Positions 1 through 13,004 are shown, counted from the stretch's first letter. The stretch is 64,000 nt of DNA from Palaemon carinicauda (GCF_036898095.1 NC_090744.1:7076068-7140067), one strand, 5' to 3'. The notes: generated by a model from the sequence alone, not told the origin. Translations and numbers: made by a program.

Positions 1-3000
1 TGTATTTCTTGCGAAATAATATAAGTAACATTATTTTGGGTGGAGATTGGAACTCCATTACTAGTATGAGGGATTGTTCAAATTCAGATAGTTGCCTTTT
101 ATCTAAATCTCTTGTGTGCCTTAAAAATAATTTGAAATTGAAAGACGCTTGGTTTCTCCTAAACCATCATGTAGAGTATACATATATTAGGGAAAACTAT
201 GGCTCAAGGTTAGATAGATTTTATGTAAGAGATTTGCAAAATAACGTAAGTGATATTCGAAATATACCTGTGAGCTGGTCTGACCATTCCATAATCAAAC
301 TAACAATAAAATTGGAGAATGTTATGTCATTAGGTAAAGGGTATTGGAAACTCAATTGTAATATTTTGAATAACGATTTAGTTAAAGAAAATTTCATGAT
401 GGCTTGGTCTGAGATTAGAAATAAGAAAGGCAAATTTGAAAATATTAAATGTTGGTGGGACTTTGCAAAAGAACAACTAAAATCCTTTTTTGTAAGTTGT
501 TCAAAGCAAATTAATCGGGAGAGATACGGACTACTTAATTTACTGAATTATCAGTTAAAAGAGGAAATTAGGAAATCGCCCTTGAATGCTGAGAAAATGT
601 CATTAGTGAATTCATTAAAATTAAGAATAAATAGTATTCAAGATGAAATATGTGAAGGGATAAAAATAAGAGCCAAAGTTGATGATAAATTAAAAGGAGA
701 ACAAGTGTCAGCCTATCTACTAGGGAAGGAAAAAAATAGTAAAACCTTTCTGAATAAGATTAGGAGAGAAGATGGTAGCGAAATTGTTAATCCCGATGCA
801 ATTATTTTGCATGTAAGAGACTATTTTGAAAACCTCTTTAAAAAAGAAAAATGTAATAAACATAGTCAACAGATGTTTCTCAATTTAATCAATAATGTTA
901 TAGACAAAAGTGAAAATGATATATTAACAGCAGATGTGACAGAGTCTGAAGTATTTGCAGCCATTCGTGGGATGAAAAATGGGAAAAGTCCAGGAATAGA
1001 CGGTCTCCCCGTAGAATTTTATAAGACATTTTGGAAAGATATCAAGCAAGATTTTGTAAGCCTAATGAAATTTGTGTTCAAGAAAAAGACCGCTGTAAAA
1101 CTAAATAAAGGAATCATTACTCTCACGCCGAAAGGAGGAGACTTAGATCATATTATTAATTGGAGACCAATAACAATGCTAAATGTAGATTTTAAAGTCA
1201 TAGCTAAAATAATAACTAACAGATTTAAAAATGTATTAAATTTAATTATATCCTCTGAACAGTTCAGCTGTCTTGAAAATAGGTCAATAATCAATTTAAA
1301 CGTCTTAATGAGGGATATTATGGTTTACACAAATGAAAATAACAAGCAGGCAGCTTTGATAAACTTAGACTGGTCGAAAGCTTTTGATCGTGTAGATCAC
1401 GAACTCTTATTTGCACTATTAGAGAAATTTGGTTTTGACAGTAGTTTTATCCAGTTGATACAAATGTTATATGAAGATGCTGAAAGTGTTGTAAGCATAA
1501 ACGGCAACCTCTCTAATCCATTTTTGATTAAAAAATCTGTGAGGCAGGGATGTCCATTATCCATGATGTTATTTATTGTGTATCAAGAACCTTTCTACAG
1601 AATGATAAAAAGACAGCTTTCAGAGTCTTCCTTAAAATTACCAAATCAACTGAATGTGTCTGTTTTTGGTTATGCTGATGATTCTGTTATTATTGTAACT
1701 CGTGACGAGGGTCTTTTAGAATGTATAAATGTAATCAACGAATATGAAAAAGCGTCTGGTGCCATTTTGAATAAAAGCAAGACTTCAATTTTAGGTATAG
1801 GATGTTGGAAAAACCGAACGGTATGGCCAATTAATGGCTACCAGTTTCTTCAGGATTCATGTAAAGTATTAGGAGTTTACCATACTAATAATTATCAGAA
1901 AAGTGTTGAGTTGAACTGGTCTTCTTTGGAAGATAAGATTACCAAGATGGTTGGTATTTTTCAGAATAGGAGACTGACAATATTTCAAAAGTCTATTGTA
2001 ATTAATTGTAAGATTTTATCAAAAACATGGTATATATCACATGTTTATCCAATACCAAATACATGTGCTCAAAGAATTCAGAGATGTTTGTATAAATATA
2101 TGTGGAATAGCAGTTATGAACCAATTACAAGAAAAACTATGTTTTTAGATAAATTAAAAGGGGGAGTTGGAATATTTAATATTTTGTGCAAATCAAAAGC
2201 CATAATGTTCCATACATTTCTGAAAAATTGTATAAATAGATGTTTTGGTTATGAAATGCTGTATTTTTTCTGTAAAATTCGGGCAACTTTTCTAATTGAA
2301 ACCAAAATTGAATATAAAGATTGCACAATTTTTATCCCTGTATATTATAGCATGATGATTGATATCCATAGAAAAGTCTATCGCTTAAAGAATTATCCAA
2401 ATGTGTCAAATAAAGAAACTTATTGGTTGCTTATGAATTGTGAAGATTACAAACCCAAGATAGAGCTACTGTATCCCCTTTTCAATTGGACTTTGATTTG
2501 GAAACATGTAAACAACAAGTATATTGATAAGAACAGCAGGGAAATACTTTATAGGTATACACATGAAATACTAAATACAAATGATAGGTTGTACATCATG
2601 AATTTAACAAATGAAAATAAATGTCTATTTTGTGGTGCTGTAGAAAATAATATGCATTTTATTTATTTCTGTCCATCACTAAAGCAAATAATATACTGGT
2701 TTAAGACACTTTTGAAAAATTGTTGTAAGATCAAGACAAAGAGTTTGCTTAAGATTTTGAAATTAGACTTTGAAACTGTGTCAAATAAGGATGAAAATAC
2801 TGCAATGGTTTTAATATCGGATTTTTTAGCAGGAGTGTGGTATGGGCGATCTATAGGACTGTTAACGGATGACCCAAATTTACTTATATTCATAAGAAAT
2901 AGAATGTTAAAAACAAAAAATTTAATAAGGAATACTTTTAAAAAAGAATTAAATAAGATATTTACAAAAGAGTACATTTATGATAATTACTTAAATATTT

Positions 3001-3206
3001 AATATGATTATAAGTTAAGAACGTCTGTACAATAAAATTTATTGCATATATATTTATTAATTGATTTACTTTGTATTGAGCATTTTTATAGCAATGTAAA
3101 ACAATGTAGTTCATATCAGTATTTTGTGTAAAGAATAATTACGAATATAATGTAAATTGCTAAGATGTAATTGTATTTTTATAATAAAAGATAAAAAAAA
3201 AAAAAA
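1..3206 (+). mobile_element. LINE retrotransposon, Tx1/L1-like group, 5' end outside window
   Basis: A non-LTR retrotransposon copy. It holds the end of an apurinic-like endonuclease domain, a full reverse transcriptase and a C-terminal zinc-binding motif, then an A/T-rich 3' untranslated region. AATAAA occurs at 3031-3036 and at 3183-3188, and a 14-base poly(A) tract lies at 3193-3206. Directly after the tail comes a fragment of a different LINE family (3207-3285), which marks the 3' insertion junction. The 5' junction and target-site duplication lie outside the window. The Tx1/L1-like assignment rests on the style of the RT motifs and is inference. Confidence 0.85.
3..3002 (+). CDS. LINE ORF2 protein (endonuclease-reverse transcriptase), N-terminus missing
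   Basis: This encodes the enzyme that nicks target DNA and copies its own RNA into it (target-primed reverse transcription). The reading frame is open at the left window edge, so the true start is upstream. About 1000 residues are visible without any stop. In order: endonuclease motif GGDWN (near nt 40) and the SDH motif (near nt 280); RT block with GKSPGIDGLP (near 985), RPITMLNVDFKVIAK (near 1168), LDWSKAFDRVDH (near 1367), RQGCPL (near 1542) and catalytic YADD (near 1672-1683); and a C-terminal C-x2-C-x7-H-x4-C zinc motif at about nt 2620-2672. Roughly the first 140 endonuclease residues are missing compared with complete proteins of this type. The uninterrupted frame suggests a young copy. 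No ORF1 can be seen. Confidence 0.88.
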   Translation, partial: YFLRNNISNIILGGDWNSITSMRDCSNSDSCLLSKSLVCLKNNLKLKDAWFLLNHHVEYTYIRENYGSRLDRFYVRDLQNNVSDIRNIPVSWSDHSIIKLTIKLENVMSLGKGYWKLNCNILNNDLVKENFMMAWSEIRNKKGKFENIKCWWDFAKEQLKSFFVSCSKQINRERYGLLNLLNYQLKEEIRKSPLNAEKMSLVNSLKLRINSIQDEICEGIKIRAKVDDKLKGEQVSAYLLGKEKNSKTFLNKIRREDGSEIVNPDAIILHVRDYFENLFKKEKCNKHSQQMFLNLINNVIDKSENDILTADVTESEVFAAIRGMKNGKSPGIDGLPVEFYKTFWKDIKQDFVSLMKFVFKKKTAVKLNKGIITLTPKGGDLDHIINWRPITMLNVDFKVIAKIITNRFKNVLNLIISSEQFSCLENRSIINLNVLMRDIMVYTNENNKQAALINLDWSKAFDRVDHELLFALLEKFGFDSSFIQLIQMLYEDAESVVSINGNLSNPFLIKKSVRQGCPLSMMLFIVYQEPFYRMIKRQLSESSLKLPNQLNVSVFGYADDSVIIVTRDEGLLECINVINEYEKASGAILNKSKTSILGIGCWKNRTVWPINGYQFLQDSCKVLGVYHTNNYQKSVELNWSSLEDKITKMVGIFQNRRLTIFQKSIVINCKILSKTWYISHVYPIPNTCAQRIQRCLYKYMWNSSYEPITRKTMFLDKLKGGVGIFNILCKSKAIMFHTFLKNCINRCFGYEMLYFFCKIRATFLIETKIEYKDCTIFIPVYYSMMIDIHRKVYRLKNYPNVSNKETYWLLMNCEDYKPKIELLYPLFNWTLIWKHVNNKYIDKNSREILYRYTHEILNTNDRLYIMNLTNENKCLFCGAVENNMHFIYFCPSLKQIIYWFKTLLKNCCKIKTKSLLKILKLDFETVSNKDENTAMVLISDFLAGVWYGRSIGLLTDDPNLLIFIRNRMLKTKNLIRNTFKKELNKIFTKEYIYDNYLNI

Positions 3207-3285
3207 TTAAAAGCTCAAGATAGAGACGACTGGCGAAATCTAACCGAGGTCTTTTGCGTTAATAGGCGTAGTAGTAGATATTGAT
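3207..3285 (+). mobile_element. 3' end fragment of a second LINE family (insertion target)
   Basis: This short stretch matches the C-terminal coding end of the LINE seen at 59540-59735: the shared part encodes K-A-Q-D-R-D-D-W-R-N-L-T and is followed by the same CGTAG/GATGAT tail. Here it begins abruptly after the poly(A) of the Tx1-like LINE, so the Tx1-like element appears to have landed in it. The remaining 5' part should lie left of the window. Confidence 0.65.
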
Positions 3286-3800
3286 GATATGATATATATC
3301 TTTGTATAGATCATATGATTATATTATATACACATGATTTTCTAGACGTTAGATCTACGGCATACTAAGGCCCTAGGAAATTAATAATTATATTTTCCTT
3401 TATTGCCTAATTCATTCTTACTACGTAAACACTCATACATACACCAGCACACACTCATGTACACCCAAAACGCTTACACACGTGTATACATAGACACCTC
3501 CATGTATATCTCATAGAACAAGCAAACAAATATGTATATGCATTGCAAATAAATTACTACAGGATTAATATTTCAATCTGTGATAATAGGTAATTTTTTG
3601 TTTAACTTTCATTTGAAATAACAAAATTTAATATTTACATTTTGTCAATCAACTCAAAACCATAAATATCTGTTTTGTAAAATCACAAGACTGATGTCTT
3701 CAATTTTCCTTTTGTCTGATATTTGTTCAATATTTGAAAAGTCCCAGTTAGAATCAATTTAAGTTACATCAAATACTTGTTCAATAACCAAACATAAAAT
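3286..3800. other. A/T-rich non-coding stretch
   Basis: No open frame, RNA gene or recognisable repeat was seen apart from a short run of CA/CAT-type words at 3440-3500. It lies between the LINE target fragment and the start of the segmental duplication. Confidence 0.5.
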
Positions 3801-3921
3801 TATCACTCAAGTTGAGCTTCTTATTGACTCACCTGCAGTTATTTTTTAAAAATTAAATTTCAATGGGCATGGGGGAAGGTTGAAATTTCCAGTTAGTTAT
3901 TAAATCATCCTTTTATACTGA

Positions 3922-3924
<3 letters not shown>

Positions 3925-3990
<66 letters not shown>
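3925..3990. repeat. (TC)n microsatellite
   Basis: An uninterrupted TC tract of about 66 bp. In copy 2 the corresponding place (34873-35256) holds three TC tracts separated by duplicated flank. Confidence 0.95.
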
Positions 3991-3994
<4 letters not shown>

Positions 3995-5100
3995 TGAATA
4001 TTAGCACATGAAATACTTAAGAAAAAGTACAGTAGGTTCGATATGAAATAACAATTTAATATATCATGATTGTAAATAGGCTATTTCCAAATCTTAAAAG
4101 GAGAATTAATTAATTTAATCAAACTCAGAATATCAAAATTATTGAAAATAATAATATATATATATTCACGATTTGACTGGGAACTCTGGTTAATTTTCTC
4201 TCTAGTTTCTAAATCCCTTTATGACTTGCTATAAGAGACTTAATATTTTTGTCATATGATATATAATCAATATAAACGTCTCATTAGTGAAATGAACACA
4301 GAGATTAGTTTCAATCTTTTTTTTTTCTTTTTTTTTCTTTTTAAGAATCGTAGCTTAGCGTCGTCTGCTAGTAGTTCTTTTAGGTTTTACTATTTTTATA
4401 GTTTGTAAAATATTACGTTTATTGGTCACGGCTTTTAATGCTGTATAATTCTTATGTATAAGTATATATTCTAAGCATATCTCCCTGAACTACATGAGGA
4501 CCAACTGATTATATTTTGTAAATATGATGTTGGTATAAAAGTTAAAAGAATCCAATGTTGACATTCATTTCGCCTGAGAATTCAGAAATGCATAACTTTC
4601 GGTTTTCAATGAACTGGAATTCTACTAAAATATTCTAATCATGAGCATTTTAGCAAAATTTCGAAATCAAATTTTTAAAATTTGTAAATTTTTCTTCGTG
4701 GTATGATCCAAAATACCGTTCAAATTTTCATTATATAAAAAAAAATAATACTCAATCAATTTGTTGTCAATTCTGACCCCAGCTCTCCATCCATTGTATT
4801 TTTACGAAAACTTTCGTCGTGGATTTAACTCTGAAATCTTTAATTCTATCCAAAATAACTGTTAATTTAACCTTATACATAAAAAAATTCTCCTTTTTAA
4901 TACTCTTACCGTAATGTATGTTTCAGAAATCGTTTTGTAAAACGAAGATAATAAAAAAAGTATTTTTTTTTTTTAATGAAAAGGCTGATATTACCATAGT
5001 TTCTACAGGTACCAATAGATGGCATGAGGGAGGCCTTTTTTTTAGATTAAAATCATGGAAATTTCCACTTTTAAAGAGCAACTACGTAAGCATCGCGTGA
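3991..5100. other. Non-coding stretch conserved in copy 2
   Basis: No supported gene. The sequence recurs with moderate divergence and small indels at 35260-36086 and 40485-40845. A 60-codon open frame at 4918-5100 is not preserved in the second copy and is treated as chance. Confidence 0.6.
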
Positions 5101-5104
5101 TTTC

Positions 5105-5215
5105 AATTAGCCAATGGGAGCACGCCCTTTGGGAGATGTTAACGCTCTAGCCAATAGCAACACGCCCTTTGGGACTTGTCAACGCTGTAGCCAATAGGAT
5201 CACGTTCTACTGGAA
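5105..5215. promoter_or_regulatory. Candidate regulatory cluster: three CCAAT boxes at 40-bp spacing
   Basis: Three AGCCAAT motifs have CCAAT starting at 5111, 5151 and 5191, exactly 40 bp apart. The first two are followed at a fixed distance by CACGCCC (5121, 5161), a KLF/Sp-type GC box; the third has CACGTTC in that place. The 40-bp unit is itself a short imperfect tandem repeat. CCAAT plus CACGCCC is a known combination in RNA polymerase II promoters (NF-Y and Sp/KLF). The arrangement is kept in copy 2 (40850-40934). No downstream gene is recognisable, so a promoter role is inference; it could belong to an unidentified repeat or a non-coding transcript. Confidence 0.45.
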
Positions 5216-6493
5216 AACCATTAGGAAAAATGGTTTGCTCTTTCAATTATATGAAAGAGCCAAAAGCCTGTTCATGAACTGCTAGTTACAAATTCATTAG
5301 AATATTTACTTAGGCGAAGGATTTCTTAGGATGAAATATATATAAATATAGGTTTCATGATTATACCCATCTTAATAATGCAAAATTATATAAACTAACA
5401 CGATAATCATAATAATTGTTACGGTATTTCATGAGTTCAAAATTAATATATATCGAACGAAAGGTTTGATTTATTTTTATTCTATACACTTGATTGCCTT
5501 TCAGTAAATATTTTCAAAATAAAAAGTATAAATGTATACACTATCAATATATAAATAGTAAACCGTAAAACTGTAAATTTTCTTGATAATAAAAAGAAAA
5601 GAATATTCTCAAATCATATCAAATATGCCTTGAAAAATAATGGGATTGACTTTCCATACCATACTGATGAGTAATTGAAAAAATTATTAAATACATAGTT
5701 TTTATGCCTTGTATAGCAATTAGTAATTCTGATATTCAGATTAGAGTTTGACTAAAAGAACTTACGTTCAGTATTAATAATCATATGTTCAATTTTGAGC
5801 GGATGGAAATTTGTGACACATTTTATAATAAAGTTCTAAAATTTTTAATAAATTCATGGAAAAAAGTGATGTTTTCTGGCCATGAAAATAGTTTATTTGA
5901 CCCTTTACTATTTTCCGTTAGTTGTCTATGATAAGTTGATAAATCTTGGAAACAATCTTATACTGTATCCACATCAGGTAAAGTCTCTATATAACTTTCC
6001 TATCATGAGAAGACGTAAGCTTCCCGGATCTCTAAAAATAACTTTAATCGAAATTAGTGCAAGTTACATAGTAAAGCGATTAGGTTAAACCCCAACAAAA
6101 CAGAATTAGATTAGTTTCAGGACCAGGAAATTAGATTCTTCATATCCAAATCTTTTCATTGGCAAATGAATTTTAAACTCTATACAACTATGTTTATTTA
6201 CTGCAATTTCCCTTTCGAGACTCATGGTAAATCAATTTCTCTCTAAAGATTTTATTTCAGTTATTGATTCCTCTCCGTTTTGAATATTGTTTCCCTGCCT
6301 TATATCTAGCATCTTATTCTGATATTGGTTGATGTGACACAAAGCTAAGGTTTATTAGACTCCTTATACCAGATCTTAATATCAATCCTATGAAGTTGAA
6401 TTTGAATCCCCTAAAATCTTCCTTATACTAACAATCATATTATAGTCCTACCTTCTTAGAGTATACTTTACCACACATTATGCTAGATCCCCC

Positions 6494-6495
<2 letters not shown>
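5216..6495. other. Non-coding stretch, paralogous to 40960-42735
   Basis: A/T-rich sequence shared with copy 2. The 68-codon open frame at 5882-6088 is broken in copy 2 and is rejected as a gene. No RNA gene or transposon end was recognised. In copy 2 a truncated LINE is inserted at the place matching about 6165. Confidence 0.6.
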
Positions 6496-6499
<4 letters not shown>

Positions 6500-6551
<52 letters not shown>

Positions 6552-6587
6552 ATTTCGGTGAGTGGTTTAATAATTCGTTCAATGCTG

Positions 6588-6634
<47 letters not shown>

Positions 6635-6682
6635 TTCGGAGGGTGGTTTAATAATTCCTTCAAGGCTGTAGTTTCTCTCTTT

Positions 6683-6714
<32 letters not shown>

Positions 6715-6821
6715 TCTCTCCAACTTCGGTGGGTGGTTGAATAATTCTTTCAAGGCTGTAATCTCTCTCTCTCTCTCTCTCTCCAACTTCGGTGGATGGT
6801 TTAATAATTCTTTCAAGGCTG

Positions 6822-6884
<63 letters not shown>

Positions 6885-6925
6885 ACTTCGGTGGTTGGTT
6901 TAATAATTTTTTTCAAGGCTGTAAT

Positions 6926-6978
<53 letters not shown>

Positions 6979-7009
6979 AGTGTGTGGTTTAATAATTCTC
7001 TCAAGGCTG

Positions 7010-7062
<53 letters not shown>

Positions 7063-7099
7063 TTCAGTGGGAGGTTTAATAATTCTTTCAAGGTTGTAA

Positions 7100-7180
<81 letters not shown>

Positions 7181-7182
7181 TC
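6500..7182. repeat. Composite minisatellite carrying (TC)n in each unit
   Basis: About seven or eight tandem units, each a TC tract of variable length plus a spacer of roughly 40 bp that begins CAACTTCGG, contains GGTTTAATAATTC and ends AAGGCTGTAA. Spacers start near 6550, 6631, 6721, 6783, 6884, 6976 and 7058. Copy 2 has only one TC tract here (42735-42811), so the array expanded after the duplication or collapsed in copy 2. The long open frames in this interval are low-complexity artefacts. Confidence 0.9.
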
Positions 7183-7416
7183 TTTATCACAATCACATAT
7201 CTCCCAGGAAACTGTAAGCAAATCCTATTAAACTTCACAACTTCCACGTGAAACAAGATAATCACATGAATGTATTTCCTGGTGTGCCTAGGTGTAATGT
7301 TGGTAGGCCTTAACCTTTTTTCGCTATTTGCACATGGAATGTGGCTTAACATTGATACAAGCCATTTATTCAATCAGATTCTTCTCCTATCTTTACATGG
7401 ATCACATTTGAAGGTT

Positions 7417-7570
7417 TAAAGGCTGCTCCTGAATGGCAGAGGCAAGGGATATTGACATTGCCCTAGAGACTGACCATACATACATATGATCAGTGCCTTA
7501 GCCCCCTCTCCATCCAAACTAGGACCAAGGAGGGCCATGCAATGTCTGCTGATGACTCATCAGATTTTTT
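7417..7570 (-). mobile_element. Truncated tRNA-derived SINE (tail part)
   Basis: Matches the tail half of the full-length SINE at 57985-58261: it starts GGTTTAAAGG, contains the AGGACCAAGGAGGGCCA block and stops before the tRNA-like head. The same truncated copy is in copy 2 at 43043-43200, so the insertion predates the duplication. Confidence 0.7.
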
Positions 7571-7621
7571 AAAGAAGAATTCATCAAAATATAATGCATA
7601 ATGATTATAGTCTAATGAACA

Positions 7622-7790
7622 GAAATATAAATGTTGTTATTGTTTTTAAAGTATTTCATTTCAATTGCTCATTATTTCTCATATCGTATATTTATTTCTT
7701 CATTTCCTTTCCTCTCTGGGATATTTTTCCCTGTTGAAGCCCTTGAGCTTATGGCATCTTGCTTTTCCAGCTAGGGTTGTAGCTTAGCTA

Positions 7791-7824
<34 letters not shown>

Positions 7825-7906
7825 TAATAATAATAATAATAATAATAATAAGAGTAATAATAATAATAATAATAATAATAATGATAATAATAATAATAAT
7901 AGATAT
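7622..7906 (+). mobile_element. 3' end of a LINE-like retroposon with (TAA)n tail
   Basis: Carries the family 3' end (CCCTGTTGAAGCCC, GCTTTTCCAGCTAGGGTTG, TAGCTTAGCTA) followed by about 110 bp of TAA-type repeats with a few variants. Paralogous to 43265-43650. The coding part is missing; a copy that still has the ORF2 end is at 41956-42427. Confidence 0.7.
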
Positions 7907-8163
7907 ATAGTAACCTAAACAACTGCCGATATCACTGCTGGAATTCCAGTAATCCTGGAAGCACTTCATGTTTTGCAATTATGCAAAACGAATATCGGAT
8001 TACGATTTCAAGCAGAACGAGATACGATCGCCAAAGAACTGAGAATGTTCCTCGTTATGTACATCATTGAAGCAACATTACGAAAGACTCCATTCAATTA
8101 CAAGAAGGTTTCCTGCTGTGACATAAACACGTAATTTATGCTGATGATACTAATCATTACATT

Positions 8164-8263
8164 GGGTTTCTTGGCCATATATCAACGTCAAACGTTTACG
8201 AGTTCTAATAACTTTGATGATAAGAGTTTTCAAATTTCAATTCCTCATCGATCAGGAGACCAT
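8164..8263. repeat. Single unit of the 99-bp sequence that is amplified in copy 2
   Basis: One copy of the sequence that forms a 17-unit array at 43907-45590. Its flanks on both sides match the flanks of that array. It is therefore the unexpanded state of the same locus. Confidence 0.9.
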
Positions 8264-8295
8264 TTAATTATGATTGAATATTAGATACATAAGAT

Positions 8296-8333
8296 ACCTG
8301 ATAATAATATTATTATTATTATTATTATCATTA

Positions 8334-8385
<52 letters not shown>

Positions 8386-8997
8386 TTGCTAAGCTACAAC
8401 TCTAGTTGGAAAAGCAGAATGCTATAAGCCCAGGGGCCCCAACAGGGAAAATAGCCCAGTGGGGAAAGGAAAGAAGGAAGAATAAAATATTTTAAGAAGA
8501 GTAACAACATTAAGATAAATATTTCCTATATAAATTATAAAAACTTAAAAAAAACAAGAGGAAGAGAAATTATCTAGAATAATGTGCCCGAGTGTACCCT
8601 CAAGCAAGAGAACTCTAACCCAAGACAGTGGAAGACCATGGTACAGAGGTTATGGCACTACCCAAGACTAGAGAACAATGATTTATTTTTGGAGTGTTCT
8701 TCTAGAAGAGCTGCTTACCATAGCTAAAGAGTCTCTTCTACTCTTACCAAGAGGAAAGTAGACACTGAACAAATAAAGTGCAGTAGTTTACCCCTTGAGC
8801 GAAGAAGAATTGTTTGGTAATCTCAGTGTTGTCAAGTATATGAGGACAGAGGAGAATCTGTAAAGAACAGGGAGAGAAAGAACCGTAACCAGAGAGAAGG
8901 ATCCAATATAGTACTCTTTGGCCAGTCAAAGGACCCCATAACTCTCTGGCGGTAGTATTTCAACGGGCGGCTGGTGCCGTGGCCAACCTACTACCTC
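8296..8997 (-). mobile_element. About 650-bp non-autonomous retroposon with (TAA)n tail
   Basis: Read on the minus strand it runs from a 5' end near 8997 (AGGTAGTAGGTTGGCCACGG) to a 3' end shared with the LINE family (GCTTTTCCAACTAGAGTTG, TTAGCAAGT) and then a (TAA)n tail at 8296-8385. The upstream 500 bp are not the LINE coding region. A second near-complete copy is at 45632-46313 and truncated ones are at 23910-24195 and 48061-48497. No long open frame fits a protein. Confidence 0.75.
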
Positions 8998-9149
8998 CTA
9001 TATATGTGAAAAATTATTGATTTGTAGTATTATGTATTATATTAATGACAACAAGAAACAAATATCAATTGGAATTATATAACGGAATTTGCCCATATAT
9101 ATGAAAATGATTAAGATGGGAGTATTGTGTATTATATTAGACAACCAAA

Positions 9150-9420
9150 TAAATATCAATTGAAATTACATAACGGAATTTGCTCATATTTCTTATTATC
9201 TCACGTTGTATATCAATCATATTTTAAAAGAAAAGAAAAAGAAAAAGTTTTAATTTCCTTCCATTCCAATGTCAAACTTTATCTATCTCAACTTTCAAAC
9301 TCGATTCCTGTGATCGTCAAAGTGATTTCCTTTGCATTCGAGGCTTTGACAGATCTAACAGCCTTTTTTTCCACATGTTTTTCTGCTGTCTGAGAGCAGG
9401 AATCTATTTCCTTTCGGTTG
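9150..9420. repeat. Segment later copied twice more in copy 2
   Basis: The block starting ATATCAATTG(A/G)AATTAC and ending near TTTCCTTTC occurs here once, and in copy 2 at 46470-46750, 49418-49697 and 50287-50566. It holds no recognised gene. Confidence 0.75.
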
Positions 9421-9611
9421 CGGATCTATTTTCTGTTTCCATTTCTGCTGTTGTCAGCTGGAACGAGTCTCTTGGGTTTCTGATCATTTTAGCTATCGAT
9501 TGTGTCAGGTGAGTTTCACTAAAAATGTAACATGGCTTCTGTGTCTGACACCTCTGGCAATAGAAAAGCAATGTTGGACTAATGTACATACACAAATATA
9601 CATACATACAT

Positions 9612-11302
<1,691 letters not shown>

Positions 11303-13004
11303 TCAAACGGCTTTAAACTGAATTAAATAAGGAGTTTTGTCTGGACATGGCGAAACGTTCTGTTTTAGCTTCCAACTGTTCCGTAACCTACGCCAAACAA
11401 GGATATTCATGGCGATAAATATCATCACCGTTACACTCAATCCTGCTAGTAGTATGGGGTGAAGAAATTCCTTATAAGTCGGTTACAGGTGGTCCATCTC
11501 GGTCAATTTCATCAACCGCTTGGCAACCTGTTTGTTGTATGGGAGAGGTAGTTCTGGCATTATAGACGTCCACGTGAAGTTCGCGAAGTAGGCTCGTTCT
11601 CTGATGATTGTCCTTAGCCCGGTCACCATGGAATTAGGGGAAGTCCCGATACAACCATCTGCTGCAACAAAGATGTGTGCAAAAGACGTGGATCCGTCCG
11701 GGCATGATACATCGAAGCCGTCATTGTTGTATCGTATCCACGAGCCATTGTTTAGTCTGCAATTGAACTCATTATTGTCAAAGGGATAAAGCTTATCCAG
11801 ACAATTTTCACTTGTATGGGAGAGAGCACCGTCTAGCACTATACCTAACTCTCATGAATCCATTAAGTTTTTATGGAATTCAAATGAGTCAGCTGTACAT
11901 ATTTTTCTATCCATTGCATCTGAACAGTGAGTTAATTGATTTAAGTCTTTTATGACCGTATATGTTTCCTTGTCTGGGGAAATCAATACCTGTCCTGTCA
12001 AACTGGATATTACTGGATTTGAGTGATTCGTCATGAAAGTCGGAAATGGTGATATCCTGTAAGATTGCCAGGCATCAGAAGAATCAAAGGGAATTGTAAT
12101 CCTAATCTTGTTATTTTCAACGCTTACTGTAATTAGGCTGTAATAAAATTCTAACCTACGTTCGCCTAACAAAGGAACATAGCCTAGTTTATCCCTTCCG
12201 TTCTCCAGAACTAACTTTAAGTAATTTATAGGCAACAAATGGGGCGACAGTACACCTTTAGTTGCTAACCTGATAGCTTCTACATAATCCTTGGATTTCT
12301 CAATGAAATGTGCAATTCTGTTATGCATGTGATCTATCTTTGAATCATAATACGGTAACGTTGCCAACAAATCCTGTACTTCCATAATCTGAATGATATT
12401 ATTTGAATGTTCATTTACTAAATCCATAATTTGATTGATCGAAGCTAACTGATTCCTTAGTTCTGACATAATCAATTCATCTTCATGAGTCAAGAACTCA
12501 ATGTTCTTATTTTGATTACTAATCTTAAGACGATTGGAAATTCCTAAACCTAAACTTGCAATAGACCCAAAGATGTTTAATGCAGCATAAATAAACGGAT
12601 TTCGTCTTTCTTTATGTTCGTGTCCTACAGTCCACATCAAAATGTCACAAGCCAAAGATTCTGTCTCGTAAGTCTTATTTTGCAAGTCATCAGATAGCAT
12701 CTCTGCAACTTTTAATGTCGATCCAAGCGAACTCTGTAGTCAAATGAAAATGTCTTCTATGCAACTAATCTAATGAGACAGAAAACCTTGAAATGGCGGT
12801 TTTTAAGCTAGTGACATCATTCTCTGGAAGAAAAATTGCTTGCATATTCACTTCTATAACTACGTTGCTCGATGTAATAAAAATGTCTTCTTGTCTTTCA
12901 ACTATAGTGCCATATTTAAAATTTATACTTTTAGTTTTAGAGCTCATCCCACACGAGAAAAATGTCTGTGCGAACAATATCACTCCCAACAACAAAGAAT
13001 TCAT
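11303..13004 (-). pseudogene. env: Envelope-like glycoprotein gene of element 1, broken
   Basis: The gene would encode a membrane glycoprotein of the type that lets some gypsy elements behave as retroviruses. Visible parts: a hydrophobic N-terminal signal segment directly after the ATG at 13002-13004, a central region with a Gly/Ala-rich hydrophobic stretch, several cysteines in the C-terminal half and a hydrophobic membrane-spanning segment near 11400-11450 followed by basic residues. Breaks: a frameshift between about 12700 and 12765, TGA at 11852-11854 and TAA at about 11483-11485. A splice-acceptor-like sequence precedes the ATG (AG at 13014-13015). Similarity to baculovirus F/errantivirus-type envelopes is inferred from layout only. 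Confidence 0.75.

Noticed and set aside
4918..5100. 60-codon frame upstream of the CCAAT cluster
   Set aside because: Not maintained in copy 2 (40680-40845), no motifs.
5882..6088. 68-codon frame
   Set aside because: Broken in copy 2 by several changes.
6478..7373. Several Arg/Glu- and Leu/Ser-rich frames on both strands
   Set aside because: Pure products of (TC)n/(GA)n repeats.
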